Source of the DNA: Cellulomonas avistercoris
GTDB lineage: Bacteria; Actinomycetota; Actinomycetes; Actinomycetales; Cellulomonadaceae
Direction: 5' to 3'
Length of the DNA stretch: 64,000 bases
NCBI RefSeq assembly: GCF_014836445.1
Contig: NZ_JACSQV010000001.1
Location: 354,139 to 418,138 of the forward strand
In this document: positions 30,254 to 39,909 of the stretch, piece after piece
Layout of the letters: each line of letters starts with the position of its first letter
How positions within the stretch are numbered: the stretch's first letter is position 1
The notes under the pieces: model-generated
Databases searched by the model: none
What the model was told of the DNA's origin: nothing
Seen by the model: the letters and a program-made list of their open reading frames with translations, nothing else
Position numbers and translations under genes: made by a program

Positions 30254-30712
30254 TCAGGGCAGGGGTGCGGGCCCCAGGTAGGGCGTGAGCGCGGGGACGT
30301 TGCGCAGCACCCCGAACGTCACGACGGCCACCAGCAGCGCCCAGGGCGCCCACGCCGGCGACGCGAGCGGCGGACCGCCCCGCAGCCGCCGCACCGTCCA
30401 GGTGCCCCAGAGGAGCACGAGCAGCGGGGCGATGAGCGTCCACAGCGGGTTGGCCGCCCATGCACCGACCAGGTCGCCGGTCAGGAGGTCGTGCGTCGCG
30501 CGCAGACCTCCGCACCCTGGGCAGGAGACCCCCAGGAACAGCAGCGAGGGGCAGTACCCGTAGCTCAGGGGCGCGTAGGGCGTGCGCGCGACGAGCAGGA
30601 CGGCTCCCGCCACGGCCGCGCCCGCCACAGCGAACGGCACCGCCCCCCGTCGCAGCGCGTGCGACGGGGGTGCGGTGCCGGTGCTCACCGGGGCTCCCGG
30701 TGCGGTGATCAC
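30254..30712 (-). CDS. DUF2752 domain membrane protein
   Basis: This 152-residue protein shows the DUF2752 signature: CPSLLFLGVSCPGCGGLRAT followed by HDLL, with four conserved cysteines or adjacent Gly around CPGCG. It has about three membrane segments. The Cys pairs suggest metal binding or redox chemistry, but no function is established. Its ATG start overlaps the stop of the upstream DUF4190 gene by 4 bases, so the two are co-translated. Confidence 0.85.
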   Translation of the reverse strand: MITAPGAPVSTGTAPPSHALRRGAVPFAVAGAAVAGAVLLVARTPYAPLSYGYCPSLLFLGVSCPGCGGLRATHDLLTGDLVGAWAANPLWTLIAPLLVLLWGTWTVRRLRGGPPLASPAWAPWALLVAVVTFGVLRNVPALTPYLGPAPLP

Positions 30713-31389
30713 GGCGCGAGCTGCTGCTGGCGCTCCATCTCCTCCTGGAGGTACTCCATGAAGCCGTCCCAGCCGCCGTACTCGTTGATGAGCACGCCGT
30801 AGCTGACGAGGAAGTACAGACCCGCCAGGATGCCCAGGACGCTCAGGATGATGCCCGTGAGCGCGAGGCCGCCGTTGCTGGCCTCACCACGCGCCGCGGC
30901 GCCGCGGCCCTTGATGCCGAGCCAGATGCCGATGGCACCGGGCACGACGCCCACGACGAAGCAGCACAGGACGATCGACAGGATGCCCAGCACGAGCGAC
31001 CACACGCCCAGCGAGTTGCGCGCGGTGGACTGCGGCTGGCCGTAGCCGGCAGCGCCGTAGCCACCGGCCTCCTGGCCGTACGCGGGAGCCTGCCCGTAGG
31101 CGGGCGGCTGGCCCTGCCCGTAGGCGGGCGGCTGGCCCTGGCCGTACGCGGGGGGCTGCCCCTGCCCGTACGCGGGCGGCTGCCCGTAGGGCGGCGCCGG
31201 CGGCGTCTGGCCGTAGGCGGGCCCGGGCGCGGGTGCCGGGGGCACGTCGGGCGCGGTGCCCGCCGGGTACGGCGGGACCTCGCCGGCCGCGGGCGGCACG
31301 GGCTGGCCGGACGCCGGGTCGGGCGTTCCCGAACCCGTGTCCGGCTCGTCGCGGCTGTACGGGTCTCGGGGGTCGTTGGGGGTCGACAT
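30709..31389 (-). CDS. DUF4190-type membrane protein with GQGQPPAY tandem repeats (paralogue 2)
   Basis: This 226-residue protein has a long N-terminal half rich in Pro, Gly, Tyr and Gln. It includes four near-identical 8-residue repeats (consensus QPPAYGQG). The DUF4190 core follows: NSLGVWSLVLGILSIVLCCF and GRGAAARGEASNGGLALTGI, two membrane segments, and a charged, Gln-rich C-terminus. Low-complexity Tyr/Gly/Gln tails of this kind can drive protein clustering. The start at 31389 is ATG. It is coupled to the DUF2752 gene. Confidence 0.82.
   Translation of the reverse strand: MSTPNDPRDPYSRDEPDTGSGTPDPASGQPVPPAAGEVPPYPAGTAPDVPPAPAPGPAYGQTPPAPPYGQPPAYGQGQPPAYGQGQPPAYGQGQPPAYGQAPAYGQEAGGYGAAGYGQPQSTARNSLGVWSLVLGILSIVLCCFVVGVVPGAIGIWLGIKGRGAAARGEASNGGLALTGIILSVLGILAGLYFLVSYGVLINEYGGWDGFMEYLQEEMERQQQLAP
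31093..31182 (-). repeat. 24-base tandem repeat within the DUF4190 gene
   Basis: Four consecutive copies of a 24-base unit occur, the last incomplete (starts at 31093, 31117, 31141 and 31165). The first two copies are identical and the third and fourth differ at several bases. They encode the QPPAYGQG octapeptide, keep the frame and may vary in copy number between strains. Confidence 0.85.
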
Positions 31390-31458
31390 GCAGCACTCCC
31401 TGCGTCGGTGGAGACCGGTCGCACCGGCCCGGTGCGGACCGGAGGAAACCGGGTACGG

Positions 31459-31764
31459 TCAGTGGCCGCCGCGTCGCTGCGCGCGGGCGAGCGTCGCCGC
31501 TCCGCCCTGCCCGTGGCCCAGCAGCTGCAGGACCTTGCCCAGGACCAGGGCGACGACGATGACGCCCATGCCGACCCAGAAGAGCCAGGCGTACGTGAGG
31601 GCCACGCCCAGCGCGGCCACCACGCCTCCGAGGACGACTCCCCACGTCGTCGTCCACGCGGCGACGGTGCGCCCGTGGTTCGTCGGCGCCGTGGTCGGCG
31701 GCAGGTGCATCGTCTCGGTGCGGGTCGGGGTCTGGGAACGGTGGGCCAGCGAGTGATCGGCCAT
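31459..31764 (-). CDS. HGxxPAAW-motif small membrane protein of the trp gene block
   Basis: This 101-residue protein has two membrane segments (WGVVLGGVVAALGVALTYAWL and VGMGVIVVALVLGKVLQLLG). The motif NHGRTVAAWT precedes the first and corresponds to the HGxxPAAW family, with Val in place of Pro. Family members lie between trpE and trpC in many actinobacteria. Their function is unknown and the link to tryptophan rests on gene context. Confidence 0.85.
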   Translation of the reverse strand: MADHSLAHRSQTPTRTETMHLPPTTAPTNHGRTVAAWTTTWGVVLGGVVAALGVALTYAWLFWVGMGVIVVALVLGKVLQLLGHGQGGAATLARAQRRGGH

Positions 31765-31830
31765 CAGAAGTACGTCCTTCGTGCTCGGTTTGCCTCACCC
31801 TATCCGAGACCGGACCGGCCGACGCGCTGG

Positions 31831-32442
31831 TCAGGACGGGTCGTCGCCCCGGCTGAGCGCATCCCAGTCCGAGCGCTCGTCGACGGGCCCCGCCGGACCG
31901 GTCGCGGTGGAGCCGGGACGCTCGTGGCGCCGCGACCCCTGGCGCCAGGTGCCACGCGCCCGGGCCAGGGCGACACCGAGCGCCACGACGAGCACACCCA
32001 CGGCGACGGCGGCGACCGGCCCCAGCGTGGTCGTCGTCCGCGCGTCACCGGCCGCCACACCCGTGGCCTGCGCCACCGCGCCCGTCACGGCGCCGCTCGG
32101 GTCGGCGAGCACCGCGACCCCGGCCGCCGCCACGAGCACCCCGGCACCGGCCACCACGGTCGCGACGACCCAGCGACCGGCCCGTCCCACGAGCGCGGCC
32201 GCGCCGGCCGCCGCGAGCAGCACGAGCGCCGCCGCCGAGGCCTGGGGCGCGACCTCGGACCCCGCCACGGCCACGCGGACCCGACCCTCCAGCGCGCTGC
32301 TGCCCTCCGCGACCACCCACGTGGGCAGCGCCACGAGACCGACCAGCGCCGCGGCGAGCAGGAGCAGCAGCACCCACCGCCCGCGACGCGCAGGGCCGTC
32401 CGTCACCGTCGGCCGGGAGCCGGCCGTCGACGCACCCGTCAC
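31831..32442 (-). CDS. Trp biosynthesis-associated membrane protein (TIGR02234 family)
   Basis: This 203-residue protein has four hydrophobic segments (RWVLLLLLAAALVGLVALPTW, ALVLLAAAGAAALVG, WVVATVVAGAGVLVAAAGVAVL and AVAVGVLVVALGVALA). The first is followed by the TWVV segment typical of TIGR02234, whose members sit directly after trpE. The GTG at 32442 overlaps the trpE stop by 4 bases (GTGA). A transport or regulatory role in tryptophan metabolism has been inferred for the family from context only. Confidence 0.85.
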   Translation of the reverse strand: MTGASTAGSRPTVTDGPARRGRWVLLLLLAAALVGLVALPTWVVAEGSSALEGRVRVAVAGSEVAPQASAAALVLLAAAGAAALVGRAGRWVVATVVAGAGVLVAAAGVAVLADPSGAVTGAVAQATGVAAGDARTTTTLGPVAAVAVGVLVVALGVALARARGTWRQGSRRHERPGSTATGPAGPVDERSDWDALSRGDDPS

Positions 32443-34016
32443 GGCACGTCGCGACGCAGGCACGCCGCGAGCTGGACCGCCCGCACGGCGGCCGCCGCCT
32501 TGTTCCGCGACTCCTCGTACTCGAGCGCGGGCACCGAGTCGGCGACGATGCCGCCGCCGGCCTGGACGCTCGCACGGCCGTCCCGGATGACCGCGGTGCG
32601 GATCGCGATGGCCATGTCCATGTCCCCGGCGAAGTCGAAGTACCCCACGGTGCCGCCGTACACGCCCCGGCGGGCCGGCTCGAGCTCGTCGATCAGCTCG
32701 ATCGCCCGGGGTTTCGGCGCACCCGAGAGGGTGCCGGCGGGGAACGTCGCCACGAGCGTCTGCAGCGCCGTGGACCCCGCGCGCAGGCGGCCGACGACCG
32801 TCGAGCAGATGTGCATGATGTGCGAGAACCGGCGCACGGCCATGAACTCGACGACCTCGACGCTCGTCGGCTCGCACACCTTGACCATGTCGTTGCGCGA
32901 CAGGTCGACGAGCATGATGTGCTCCGCACGCTCCTTGGGGTCGGCGAGGACCTCGTCGGCCAGCGCGCGGTCCTGCTCCGGCGTCGTGCCCCGCGGGCGG
33001 GACCCCGCGATCGGGAACGTCGTGACGTGGCCGTCGCTGACCTTCACGAGGGTCTCGGGGCTGGACCCGACGACCGAGAAGTCCCGGCCGTCCGCGTCCT
33101 GCAGCGCGAGCAGGTACATGTACGGGCTCGGGTTGACGGTCCGCAGCACGCGGTAGACGTCCAGGGGGTCCGCCGGGCAGTCCAGGTCCAGGCGCTGCGA
33201 CAGCACCACCTGGAAGACGTCGCCGTCACGGATCGCCTCCTGGCCGCGCCGGACCTGCTCCTCGAACTCCTCGCGCGTGCTGCGGAACTCCAGCTCCGGC
33301 ACCGTCGCGTCCGGGTCGATGACGGCGGGTGCGGGCGGCGCGGGCCGGCGCAGCGCGGCCTGCATCTCGTCCAGCCGGTGCAGCGCGTCGGCATAGGCCT
33401 CGTCGACCCGCTCGTCGGTCGCGTCGAAGTTGATCGCGTTGGCGACGAGCCACACCGACCCGTCGACGTGGTCGACGGCCGCCAGGTCCGAGGCGAGGAG
33501 CATCGTCACCTCGGGGATGCCCAGCTCCTCGGGTGCGAGCGCGCGCAGCGTCGGCTCCCAGTGCCGGACGACGTCCCAGCCGAGCACCCCCACGAGACCG
33601 CCCGTGAGCGGCGGCAGACCGTCGATGCGGGGCGTGTGCAGCACCTCGAGCGTGCGGCCCAGGACGTCGAGCACGTCGCCCTCGGTCGGCACACCGACCG
33701 GCACGTCGCCGGACCACGCGGCACGCCCGTCGCGCACCGACAGGCACGCGCGCGCGGTCACGCCGACGAAGGACCAGCGGCCCCAGGTGCCGTCCGACTC
33801 GGCGGACTCGAGCACGAACGTGCCGGGCCGTCCTGCCGCGAGCGTGCGGTACAGGCCCACGGGCGTCACGTCGTCGGCGAGGAGCCGCCGCACGACGGGC
33901 ACGACGCGGCGGTCCGCGGCCAGCTCGCGGAAGTCCTCGCGCGTGGGCCAGGTCGCCCCCCAGGGCAGGTCCGTGGCGGTCGCGCGCGGCGCGGCGGAGA
34001 CGGACGGCTGGGTCAC
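32439..34016 (-). CDS. trpE: Anthranilate synthase component I
   Basis: This 525-residue chorismate-utilising enzyme makes anthranilate from chorismate. Conserved blocks include the tryptophan feedback region (LESAE, where LLESVE is usual), [71 protein letters not shown] and [20 protein letters not shown]. The GTG start overlaps the hisI stop by 4 bases. The glutaminase partner TrpG and TrpD are not in the window. TrpF is also absent, as expected where PriA serves both pathways. Confidence 0.95.
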   Translation of the reverse strand: MTQPSVSAAPRATATDLPWGATWPTREDFRELAADRRVVPVVRRLLADDVTPVGLYRTLAAGRPGTFVLESAESDGTWGRWSFVGVTARACLSVRDGRAAWSGDVPVGVPTEGDVLDVLGRTLEVLHTPRIDGLPPLTGGLVGVLGWDVVRHWEPTLRALAPEELGIPEVTMLLASDLAAVDHVDGSVWLVANAINFDATDERVDEAYADALHRLDEMQAALRRPAPPAPAVIDPDATVPELEFRSTREEFEEQVRRGQEAIRDGDVFQVVLSQRLDLDCPADPLDVYRVLRTVNPSPYMYLLALQDADGRDFSVVGSSPETLVKVSDGHVTTFPIAGSRPRGTTPEQDRALADEVLADPKERAEHIMLVDLSRNDMVKVCEPTSVEVVEFMAVRRFSHIMHICSTVVGRLRAGSTALQTLVATFPAGTLSGAPKPRAIELIDELEPARRGVYGGTVGYFDFAGDMDMAIAIRTAVIRDGRASVQAGGGIVADSVPALEYEESRNKAAAAVRAVQLAACLRRDVP

Positions 34017-34471
34017 GGCAGGGCTCCTCGGGAGGTCGGGGCGTCGTCGCCCGCGGACGGGTCGGACGCTGCGGGGACGACGACCGGCAGGGGGCCGCCG
34101 GCCTCGAAGCACGTGCGGGTGCCGGTGTGGCACGCCGCACCGACCTGGTCGACCGTGACGAGCAGCGCGTCGCCGTCGCAGTCGAGTGCGACCGAGCGCA
34201 CGTGCTGGACGTGCCCGGACGTGTCGCCCTTGCGCCAGTACTCCTGGCGGGACCGGCTCCAGAAGGTCACGCGGCCCGTCGTCAGGGTGCGGTGCAGCGC
34301 CTCGTCGTCCATCCAGCCGAGCATGAGCACGTCCCGCGTGTCGTGCTGCTGCACGACCGCGGCGACCAGTCCGGCGTCGTCGCGACGCAGGCGCGCGGCC
34401 ACGGCGGGGTCGAGGGCGCTGCGCATCTGGCGGCCGTCGGCGGTGGTGGTGGAGGGGTCGGTCTGCGGCAC
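34013..34471 (-). CDS. hisI: Phosphoribosyl-AMP cyclohydrolase
   Basis: This protein of about 152 residues catalyses the third step of histidine synthesis. Family motifs are present: [43 protein letters not shown], and the metal-binding [13 protein letters not shown] with CHTGTRTCF. It is the single-domain HisI without a HisE fusion. The GTG at 34471 gives a slightly long N-terminus; an ATG at 34426 is a plausible alternative. It is translationally coupled to trpE. Confidence 0.93.
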   Translation of the reverse strand: MPQTDPSTTTADGRQMRSALDPAVAARLRRDDAGLVAAVVQQHDTRDVLMLGWMDDEALHRTLTTGRVTFWSRSRQEYWRKGDTSGHVQHVRSVALDCDGDALLVTVDQVGAACHTGTRTCFEAGGPLPVVVPAASDPSAGDDAPTSRGALP

Positions 34472-34544
34472 CCGACGATCCTGCCACGCGCGCGGGCGCG
34501 CGGTGCCACCCCGCCGCCGCGGGACGAGCGTTCGCCCGGGCCCG

Positions 34545-36383
34545 TCAGCGGGTCTGCGAGACCCAGGCGGAGTGCATCGCCGCGTAGTGGTCACCGCGGG
34601 CCACCAGGTCGGCGTGGGTGCCGACCTCGACGACGCGACCCGCGTGCACGACGACGACCAGGTCCGCCGCCTCCGCGGTGGACAGCCGGTGCGCGATCGT
34701 GAGCGTCGTGCGGCCGCGCGCGAGCTCGCGCAGCGCGCGTGCGATCCGCACCTCGGCGACGGGGTCCACGGCGGAGGTCGCCTCGTCGAGGAGCAGCAGG
34801 TCACCGTCCGCGAGGCGCGCACGCGCGAGCGCGACCAGCTGCCGCTCCCCCGCCGACAGCAGCTCACCGCGCTGGCCCACCGGCGTGGCCATGCCGGCCG
34901 GCAGCTCGGCGACCCAGGTGTCGAGCCCGAGCTCGGCGACGACCCGCTCGACCCGTGCCACCGCCTCCGGCGTGAGCCCACCCGTGGGGGCCTCGTCGCG
35001 CAGCCCGTACGCGACGTTCTCGGTGAGCGTGCCGTCGAAGAGGAACCCCTCCTGCGGGACCAGCACGACACGACGACGCAGGTCGGCCGACGCGATGCGG
35101 CGCAGGTCGACCCCGTCGAGGAGCACGGCCCCCGTCGTGGGGTCCATGAACCGGGCCACGAGCTTGGCCATCGTCGTCTTGCCCGATCCGGTCGCCCCCA
35201 CGACGGCCACGGACGTGCCGGCCTCGACGTGCAGGTCGACGTCCCGCAGCACGGGCGGACCGTCCGGGTAGGCGTAGCCGACGTCCTGGAACGTCAGGGA
35301 CGCGGGGCCCCGCGGGCTGGCGACGGCGTCGTCGCCGGGCTCGGCGACGTCGACGGGCGTCTCGAGGACCCCGAGGACGCGCCGCCACCCGGAGATGGCG
35401 TTCTGCAGCTCGTTGAGGATCTCGGTGGCCATCTGCACGGGCCCGGTGAACAGCTGGACGAGGAAGAGGAAGGCCAGGACGCGCCCGACGCTCAGGTCAC
35501 CCGCGACGCCGAGCCACGTGCCGGCCACCACGACGACCGCCAGGACGAGGTTCGCGACCAGCACGCCGGACGAGAACACGACGGCCACGAGCGTCTGGGC
35601 CCGCACCATCGCGCGCCGGGTCGCAGCCACAGCGGCGTCGATCCGACGCTGCGTCCGGGCCGACACGCCGTAGGCGCGGATCGTCTCGGCGCCGACGACG
35701 GCCTCGGACACGGCACCCAGCATCGCGCCGTACCGCTCCCGGACCGCCGCGTAGCGACGGTTGACGCCCTTCTGCATCCGCGGCAGCACGACCAGCAGGG
35801 GCAGGAAGCAGGCCCACACGAGCAGCGTGAGCTGCCACGAGTAGACCGCCATGAGCGTCGTGGCCACGAAGATCTGCAGGACCGAGACGAGCAGCATGAT
35901 GCCGCCCCACTGCACGAACATCGAGATCGTGTCGACGTCCGACGTCACGCGGGAGACGAGCGAACCGCGCCGCTCGCTGTTCTGCGTGAGGACCGACAGG
36001 TCGTGGACATGGCGGAACGCCCGCGTGCGCAGGGTCAGCAGACCGGCCTCGCTCGAGCGGAACAGCCGCACGTTCACCAGCGCGGAGCACGCCGCTCCCA
36101 CCGCGAGACCGAGGGCCGCGACGCCGACGAGCGCCGCGGCCCGCGACACGTCGACGCCACCGGGCGCGAGGATCGCGGTGTCGACGGTCTGCTGGACCGC
36201 GATCGGCACCAGCACGCGTGCGGTCGCCGCGACCACGGCCAGCGCGAGCGTGAGAGTCAGACCGTCGAGCAGCTCGGGTGAGACCTGCGCCGCGCGGCGC
36301 AGCGTCGCGAACACGCCGAGCGTGCTCGCGGGCGCCATCCGGCTGTCCGGCGCGCCCTCCTGCCGTGCATCGGTGGTGCTCAC
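34545..36383 (-). CDS. ABC exporter half-transporter, catalytically complete subunit
   Basis: This 612-residue protein has a six-helix type IV exporter membrane domain and a C-terminal nucleotide-binding domain. The nucleotide-binding domain has canonical residues: Walker [11 protein letters not shown]-loop VPQEGFLF, signature [16 protein letters not shown], Walker [10 protein letters not shown] with the catalytic Glu, and H-loop [10 protein letters not shown]. It overlaps the preceding ABC gene by 4 bases, and the pair almost certainly forms a heterodimer. The substrate is unknown; relatives export lipids, peptides or drugs. The pair interrupts the his/trp block. Confidence 0.92.
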   Translation of the reverse strand: MSTTDARQEGAPDSRMAPASTLGVFATLRRAAQVSPELLDGLTLTLALAVVAATARVLVPIAVQQTVDTAILAPGGVDVSRAAALVGVAALGLAVGAACSALVNVRLFRSSEAGLLTLRTRAFRHVHDLSVLTQNSERRGSLVSRVTSDVDTISMFVQWGGIMLLVSVLQIFVATTLMAVYSWQLTLLVWACFLPLLVVLPRMQKGVNRRYAAVRERYGAMLGAVSEAVVGAETIRAYGVSARTQRRIDAAVAATRRAMVRAQTLVAVVFSSGVLVANLVLAVVVVAGTWLGVAGDLSVGRVLAFLFLVQLFTGPVQMATEILNELQNAISGWRRVLGVLETPVDVAEPGDDAVASPRGPASLTFQDVGYAYPDGPPVLRDVDLHVEAGTSVAVVGATGSGKTTMAKLVARFMDPTTGAVLLDGVDLRRIASADLRRRVVLVPQEGFLFDGTLTENVAYGLRDEAPTGGLTPEAVARVERVVAELGLDTWVAELPAGMATPVGQRGELLSAGERQLVALARARLADGDLLLLDEATSAVDPVAEVRIARALRELARGRTTLTIAHRLSTAEAADLVVVVHAGRVVEVGTHADLVARGDHYAAMHSAWVSQTR

Positions 36384-38311
36384 CTGCGCCCTCCCCCGGT
36401 CGCCACGTCCTCGTCCCACACGTCCGCCGCCTCCGCGTCGGCCCGCTCCCGCACGCGCCGCTGCGACTCGCGCTCGTAGGCCGTGGCGAGCTCCCGGTAG
36501 CCCGGGTCGCGCGCCAGGAGCTCGTCGTGCGTGCCGCGGTCGACGACGCGCCCGGCCTCCACGTGCACGACCTCGTCCGCCAGCAGCACCGACGCCATGC
36601 GGTACGCGACCAGCAGGACGGTGGGGCCGCTCGCGTCGTCGTCGGCACGCAGGCCCGTGAGGATGTCGCGCTCGACGCCGGGGTCCACCGCGGAGGTCGC
36701 GTCGTCGAGCACCAGCACGCGCGGGTGCCGCACGAGCGCGCGCGCCAGCGCGAGCCGCTGACGCTGCCCGCCCGACAGGTTCGCGCCGCGCTCGCCGAGC
36801 GGTGCGTCGAGCCCGCCGGGCAGCGCCCGCACCACGTCGTCGACGCGCGCGGCAGCGAGCGCCGCCCACACCTCGTCGTCGCCGGGTGCTCCGGGGTCGC
36901 CGGGATCCGCGAGCGTCACGTTGCCGCGCACGGTGTCCTCGAACACGAACGTCGACTGGCTGACGTAGCCGACCTGCGCCGCGAGGTCGGCCGGCCGCAC
37001 CTCGCGCACGTCCGTGCCGTCGAGCTTGACGACGCCCGCCGACGGGTCGACCAGGCGCGGCACCAGGCCGACGAGCGTCGACTTGCCGGCGCCGGTCGGG
37101 CCGACGACCGCGAGCGTCCGCCCGGCCTCGACCCGCAGGTCCACGCCGTGCAGCAGCTCGACCTCGCCGTCGGCGGTCGGCACCCGCAGGTCCACGCCGC
37201 GCATCTCGAGCGTCGCCCCGGGCGACGTGGCGACCCAGGGGGTCGTGCCGTCGATGGGGACGCCGGGCGCGTCCAGGACGCGTGAGATCCGGTCGTGGCC
37301 GACCAGACCGCGCGGCAGCTCGCCCAGCACCCAGCCGAAGGCGCGCACGGGGACCGCGAGCAGCGTCAGCAGGTACGCGGCCGCGACGACGTCGCCGGTG
37401 CCGATCGCGCCCGCAGCGACCCGCTGGACGCCGACCAGCAGCACCAGCAGGGTCCCGAGGTTGGGCAGCAGGTCGATCACGGGGTCGAACACCGCTCGCA
37501 CGACCCCGACGCGGATGTTCGCGTCGCGCAGCGCGCGTGCCCGGTCGGTGAACCGGGCGTCCTCGCGGTCCTCCGTCCCGAGCGACTTCACCAGCGCGGC
37601 GGCCTCGAAGCTCTCGTGGGCCACGTCGGCGACCTCGGCGCGCAGCTGCTGCGCGCGGGTGATGGCCGGCGTCATGCGGCGCTGGAAGACGAGGTTCGCG
37701 ACCACGGCGAGCGGCAGGACGACGAGCGCCGCGACGGCCAGCCAGACGTCGGTGCTCAGCAGCGCCGTCGTGGCGACCACGATCATCACGACCACCCCGA
37801 GCGCGAAGGGCAGCGGGTTGAACACACCCGTCGCCGCCTCGACGTCCGAGCCCGCGTTGGAGAGCAGCTGCCCCGTGGGGTGGCGCCGGTGCCACGACAT
37901 CGGCAGCCGCAGGTACTGCCGGGTGACCGCGCGACGGTGGTCGGCCTGGATGTCGGCGACGCCGATCCCGGCGAAGACCCGACGCGCGGCCACGGCTCCC
38001 GCCAGGGCGAGCGCGACGACGGCGACGACGAGTCCGGCGAGCCAGATGCGGCCCTGGGCCTGCTCGGAGCCGGCGAGCGCGGGCACCACGACGCGGTCGG
38101 TCACGGCGCCGAGCACACGGCTCACCGCCACGGTCAGCGCGCCGAACAGCGCCGAGGTGCCGACGGCCGCGACGTACGTGCGCGGGTGCGCCCGCATGCC
38201 GCGCCAGATCAGGCCCACCGACCTGCGCGCGGTCGACCCGCGGAGCGCCGACCCTGCTGCCGACGCATCGGGACGCGAGGGGTCGGCGGGGGTCCGGGGG
38301 CGCGCGGGCAC
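36380..38311 (-). CDS. ABC exporter half-transporter with degenerate catalytic residues
   Basis: This 643-residue half-transporter has an N-terminal extension, a six-helix membrane domain and an ATPase domain. Walker A GPTGAGKST and signature LSGGQRQRLALARALV are intact. Walker B ends VLVLDDATS, with Asp where the catalytic Glu belongs, and the switch His is Tyr (LLVAYRMAS). Such a subunit forms the inactive half of an asymmetric heterodimer with the next gene's product. The GTG at 38311 lies 10 bases after AGGAG; a GTG at 38320 is too close to that site. Confidence 0.9.
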   Translation of the reverse strand: MPARPRTPADPSRPDASAAGSALRGSTARRSVGLIWRGMRAHPRTYVAAVGTSALFGALTVAVSRVLGAVTDRVVVPALAGSEQAQGRIWLAGLVVAVVALALAGAVAARRVFAGIGVADIQADHRRAVTRQYLRLPMSWHRRHPTGQLLSNAGSDVEAATGVFNPLPFALGVVVMIVVATTALLSTDVWLAVAALVVLPLAVVANLVFQRRMTPAITRAQQLRAEVADVAHESFEAAALVKSLGTEDREDARFTDRARALRDANIRVGVVRAVFDPVIDLLPNLGTLLVLLVGVQRVAAGAIGTGDVVAAAYLLTLLAVPVRAFGWVLGELPRGLVGHDRISRVLDAPGVPIDGTTPWVATSPGATLEMRGVDLRVPTADGEVELLHGVDLRVEAGRTLAVVGPTGAGKSTLVGLVPRLVDPSAGVVKLDGTDVREVRPADLAAQVGYVSQSTFVFEDTVRGNVTLADPGDPGAPGDDEVWAALAAARVDDVVRALPGGLDAPLGERGANLSGGQRQRLALARALVRHPRVLVLDDATSAVDPGVERDILTGLRADDDASGPTVLLVAYRMASVLLADEVVHVEAGRVVDRGTHDELLARDPGYRELATAYERESQRRVRERADAEAADVWDEDVATGGGRR

Positions 38312-38436
38312 GGCGGTCACACTCCTGACGGGAAGGGGATGGGCGATCTTCTCACGCACGTGCGACACCGCCCGGTGGGGCCCCGCCGGGTGGCGCGCTG
38401 CGCGACGGTGCCCGTCGCGTGGCACGATCACGTGCC

Positions 38437-39069
38437 ATGACCTGGCACGAGACCGAGCGCGACTGGCTCGCCGAGGCGCTGCGCGCCGCGGACCCGCACG
38501 ACCCCACGCTCTGCGAGGGCTGGCAGGCCCGGCACCTGGCGGCCCACCTGGTGATCCGGGAGCGCCCCGCTCTGGCCGCCTCGGCGGTGCGCGGCGGTCT
38601 CGCCGCGGCCACGGAGCGCCTCGCCGCGACCGCCTCCGACCCCGCCGGCTACGCCGCGCTCGTCGACCGGTTCGCGGCACCGCCTCGGCGGTGGAGCCCG
38701 CTCGCGTGGGCGGGGGACGCGGTCAACGCCACCGAGTACTTCGTGCACACCGAGGACGTGCGCCGGGGCGCCGGGGAGCGCGCGCCGCGCGAGCTGCCCG
38801 AGGGCCTGGCGGAGGTGCTGTGGTCCCAGCTGGTGCGCATGGCCCCGCTGCGCCTGCGCGGGCTCGGCCCGGGCGTCGTGCTGGTGCGCGACGACGACGT
38901 GCGCTCGGCGGTGCACGCGCCGCGCGCCGGCCACGGGACGGTCGTGCTGCGCGGTGCCGTGGGTGAGCTCGTGCTCGCGGTGTCCGGCCGGCTGCAGGCG
39001 GCGGACGTGCGGCTCGAGGGGGCCGAGGACGACGTGACAGTGGTGCGGGACCTGCTCACCGGCCCCTGA
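38437..39069 (+). CDS. TIGR03085 family protein (mycothiol-dependent enzyme superfamily)
   Basis: This 210-residue protein matches the TIGR03085 branch of the maleylpyruvate isomerase/DinB-like superfamily. Its opening is ERDWLAEALRAADPHDPTLCEGW, with the conserved helix WQARHLAAHLVIRERP, and AGDAVNATEYFVHTEDVRRG supplies the usual His/Glu metal ligands. Family members occur in mycothiol producers, consistent with mshC in this window. The reaction is unknown. It is the only plus-strand gene between the ABC pair and hisF. Confidence 0.85.
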   Translation: MTWHETERDWLAEALRAADPHDPTLCEGWQARHLAAHLVIRERPALAASAVRGGLAAATERLAATASDPAGYAALVDRFAAPPRRWSPLAWAGDAVNATEYFVHTEDVRRGAGERAPRELPEGLAEVLWSQLVRMAPLRLRGLGPGVVLVRDDDVRSAVHAPRAGHGTVVLRGAVGELVLAVSGRLQAADVRLEGAEDDVTVVRDLLTGP

Positions 39070-39138
39070 CCGTGCCGCCCCGGGCCCGCACGACGTCGGT
39101 GGCGGGGTCGGGGGCCGGGTCGGGGTCGACCGGCCGCG

Positions 39139-39909
39139 TCAGCGGACGACGACGCCCGCGGCCCGCAGCGCGTCCTTGACCTGCCCGATCGTCAAGGTGC
39201 CGAAGTGGAAGACGCTCGCGGCCAGCACGGCGTCGGCCCCCGCGCGGGCGGCCTCGACGAAGTGCTCCACGGTGCCCGCGCCGCCCGAGGCGATGAGGGG
39301 CACGCTCACGCGGGCCCGCACGTCGGTGATCATCGGCAGGTCGAAGCCCGCGGTCGTGCCGTCGGCGTCCATCGAGTTGAGCAGCACCTCACCGACGCCC
39401 AGCTCGACCGCGCGGTGCGCCCACTCGACGGCGTCCACGCCCGTGCCCCGGCGCCCGCCGTGGGTGGTCACCTCGTACCCCGACGGCGTGCGCGTCCCGC
39501 CCGTCGTCCGGCGGGCGTCGACCGACAGCACGAGCACCTGCGAACCGAACCGGTCGGCGATCTCGGTGATGAGCTCGGGTCGCGCGATCGCCGCCGTGTT
39601 GACGCCCACCTTGTCGGCGCCGGCGCGCAGCAGCCGGTCCACGTCGTGCGGCGACCGGACGCCCCCGCCGACGGTCAGGGGGACGAACACCTCGCCGGCG
39701 GTGCGGCGCACGACGTCGTACGTGGTCTCGCGGTCGGACGACGACGCCGAGACGTCGAGGAACGTCAGCTCGTCCGCACCCTCCGCGTCGTACCGGCGCG
39801 CGAGCTCGACCGGGTCGCCGGCGTCGCGCAGGTTCTCGAAGTTGACGCCCTTGACGACGCGTCCGGCGTCGACGTCCAGGCAGGGGATGACCCGCAGGGC
39901 GAGGCTCAC
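39139..39909 (-). CDS. hisF: Imidazole glycerol phosphate synthase subunit HisF
   Basis: This 256-residue TIM barrel cyclase produces imidazole glycerol phosphate and AICAR with ammonia from HisH. Catalytic Asp residues lie in [19 protein letters not shown] and [10 protein letters not shown]. Phosphate-binding motifs VGGGVRS and [11 protein letters not shown] are intact. The GTG start overlaps the stop of the upstream FKBP gene by 4 bases, an unusual coupling. hisI lies about 5 kb downstream, past the ABC pair. Confidence 0.96.
   Translation of the reverse strand: MSLALRVIPCLDVDAGRVVKGVNFENLRDAGDPVELARRYDAEGADELTFLDVSASSSDRETTYDVVRRTAGEVFVPLTVGGGVRSPHDVDRLLRAGADKVGVNTAAIARPELITEIADRFGSQVLVLSVDARRTTGGTRTPSGYEVTTHGGRRGTGVDAVEWAHRAVELGVGEVLLNSMDADGTTAGFDLPMITDVRARVSVPLIASGGAGTVEHFVEAARAGADAVLAASVFHFGTLTIGQVKDALRAAGVVVR

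Noticed and set aside
31093..31182. Possible CRISPR array
   Set aside because: The 24-base units are contiguous without spacers and code for an in-frame peptide repeat.
32439..34490. Trp attenuator or leader peptide before trpE
   Set aside because: trpE overlaps hisI by 4 bases, so there is no leader region.
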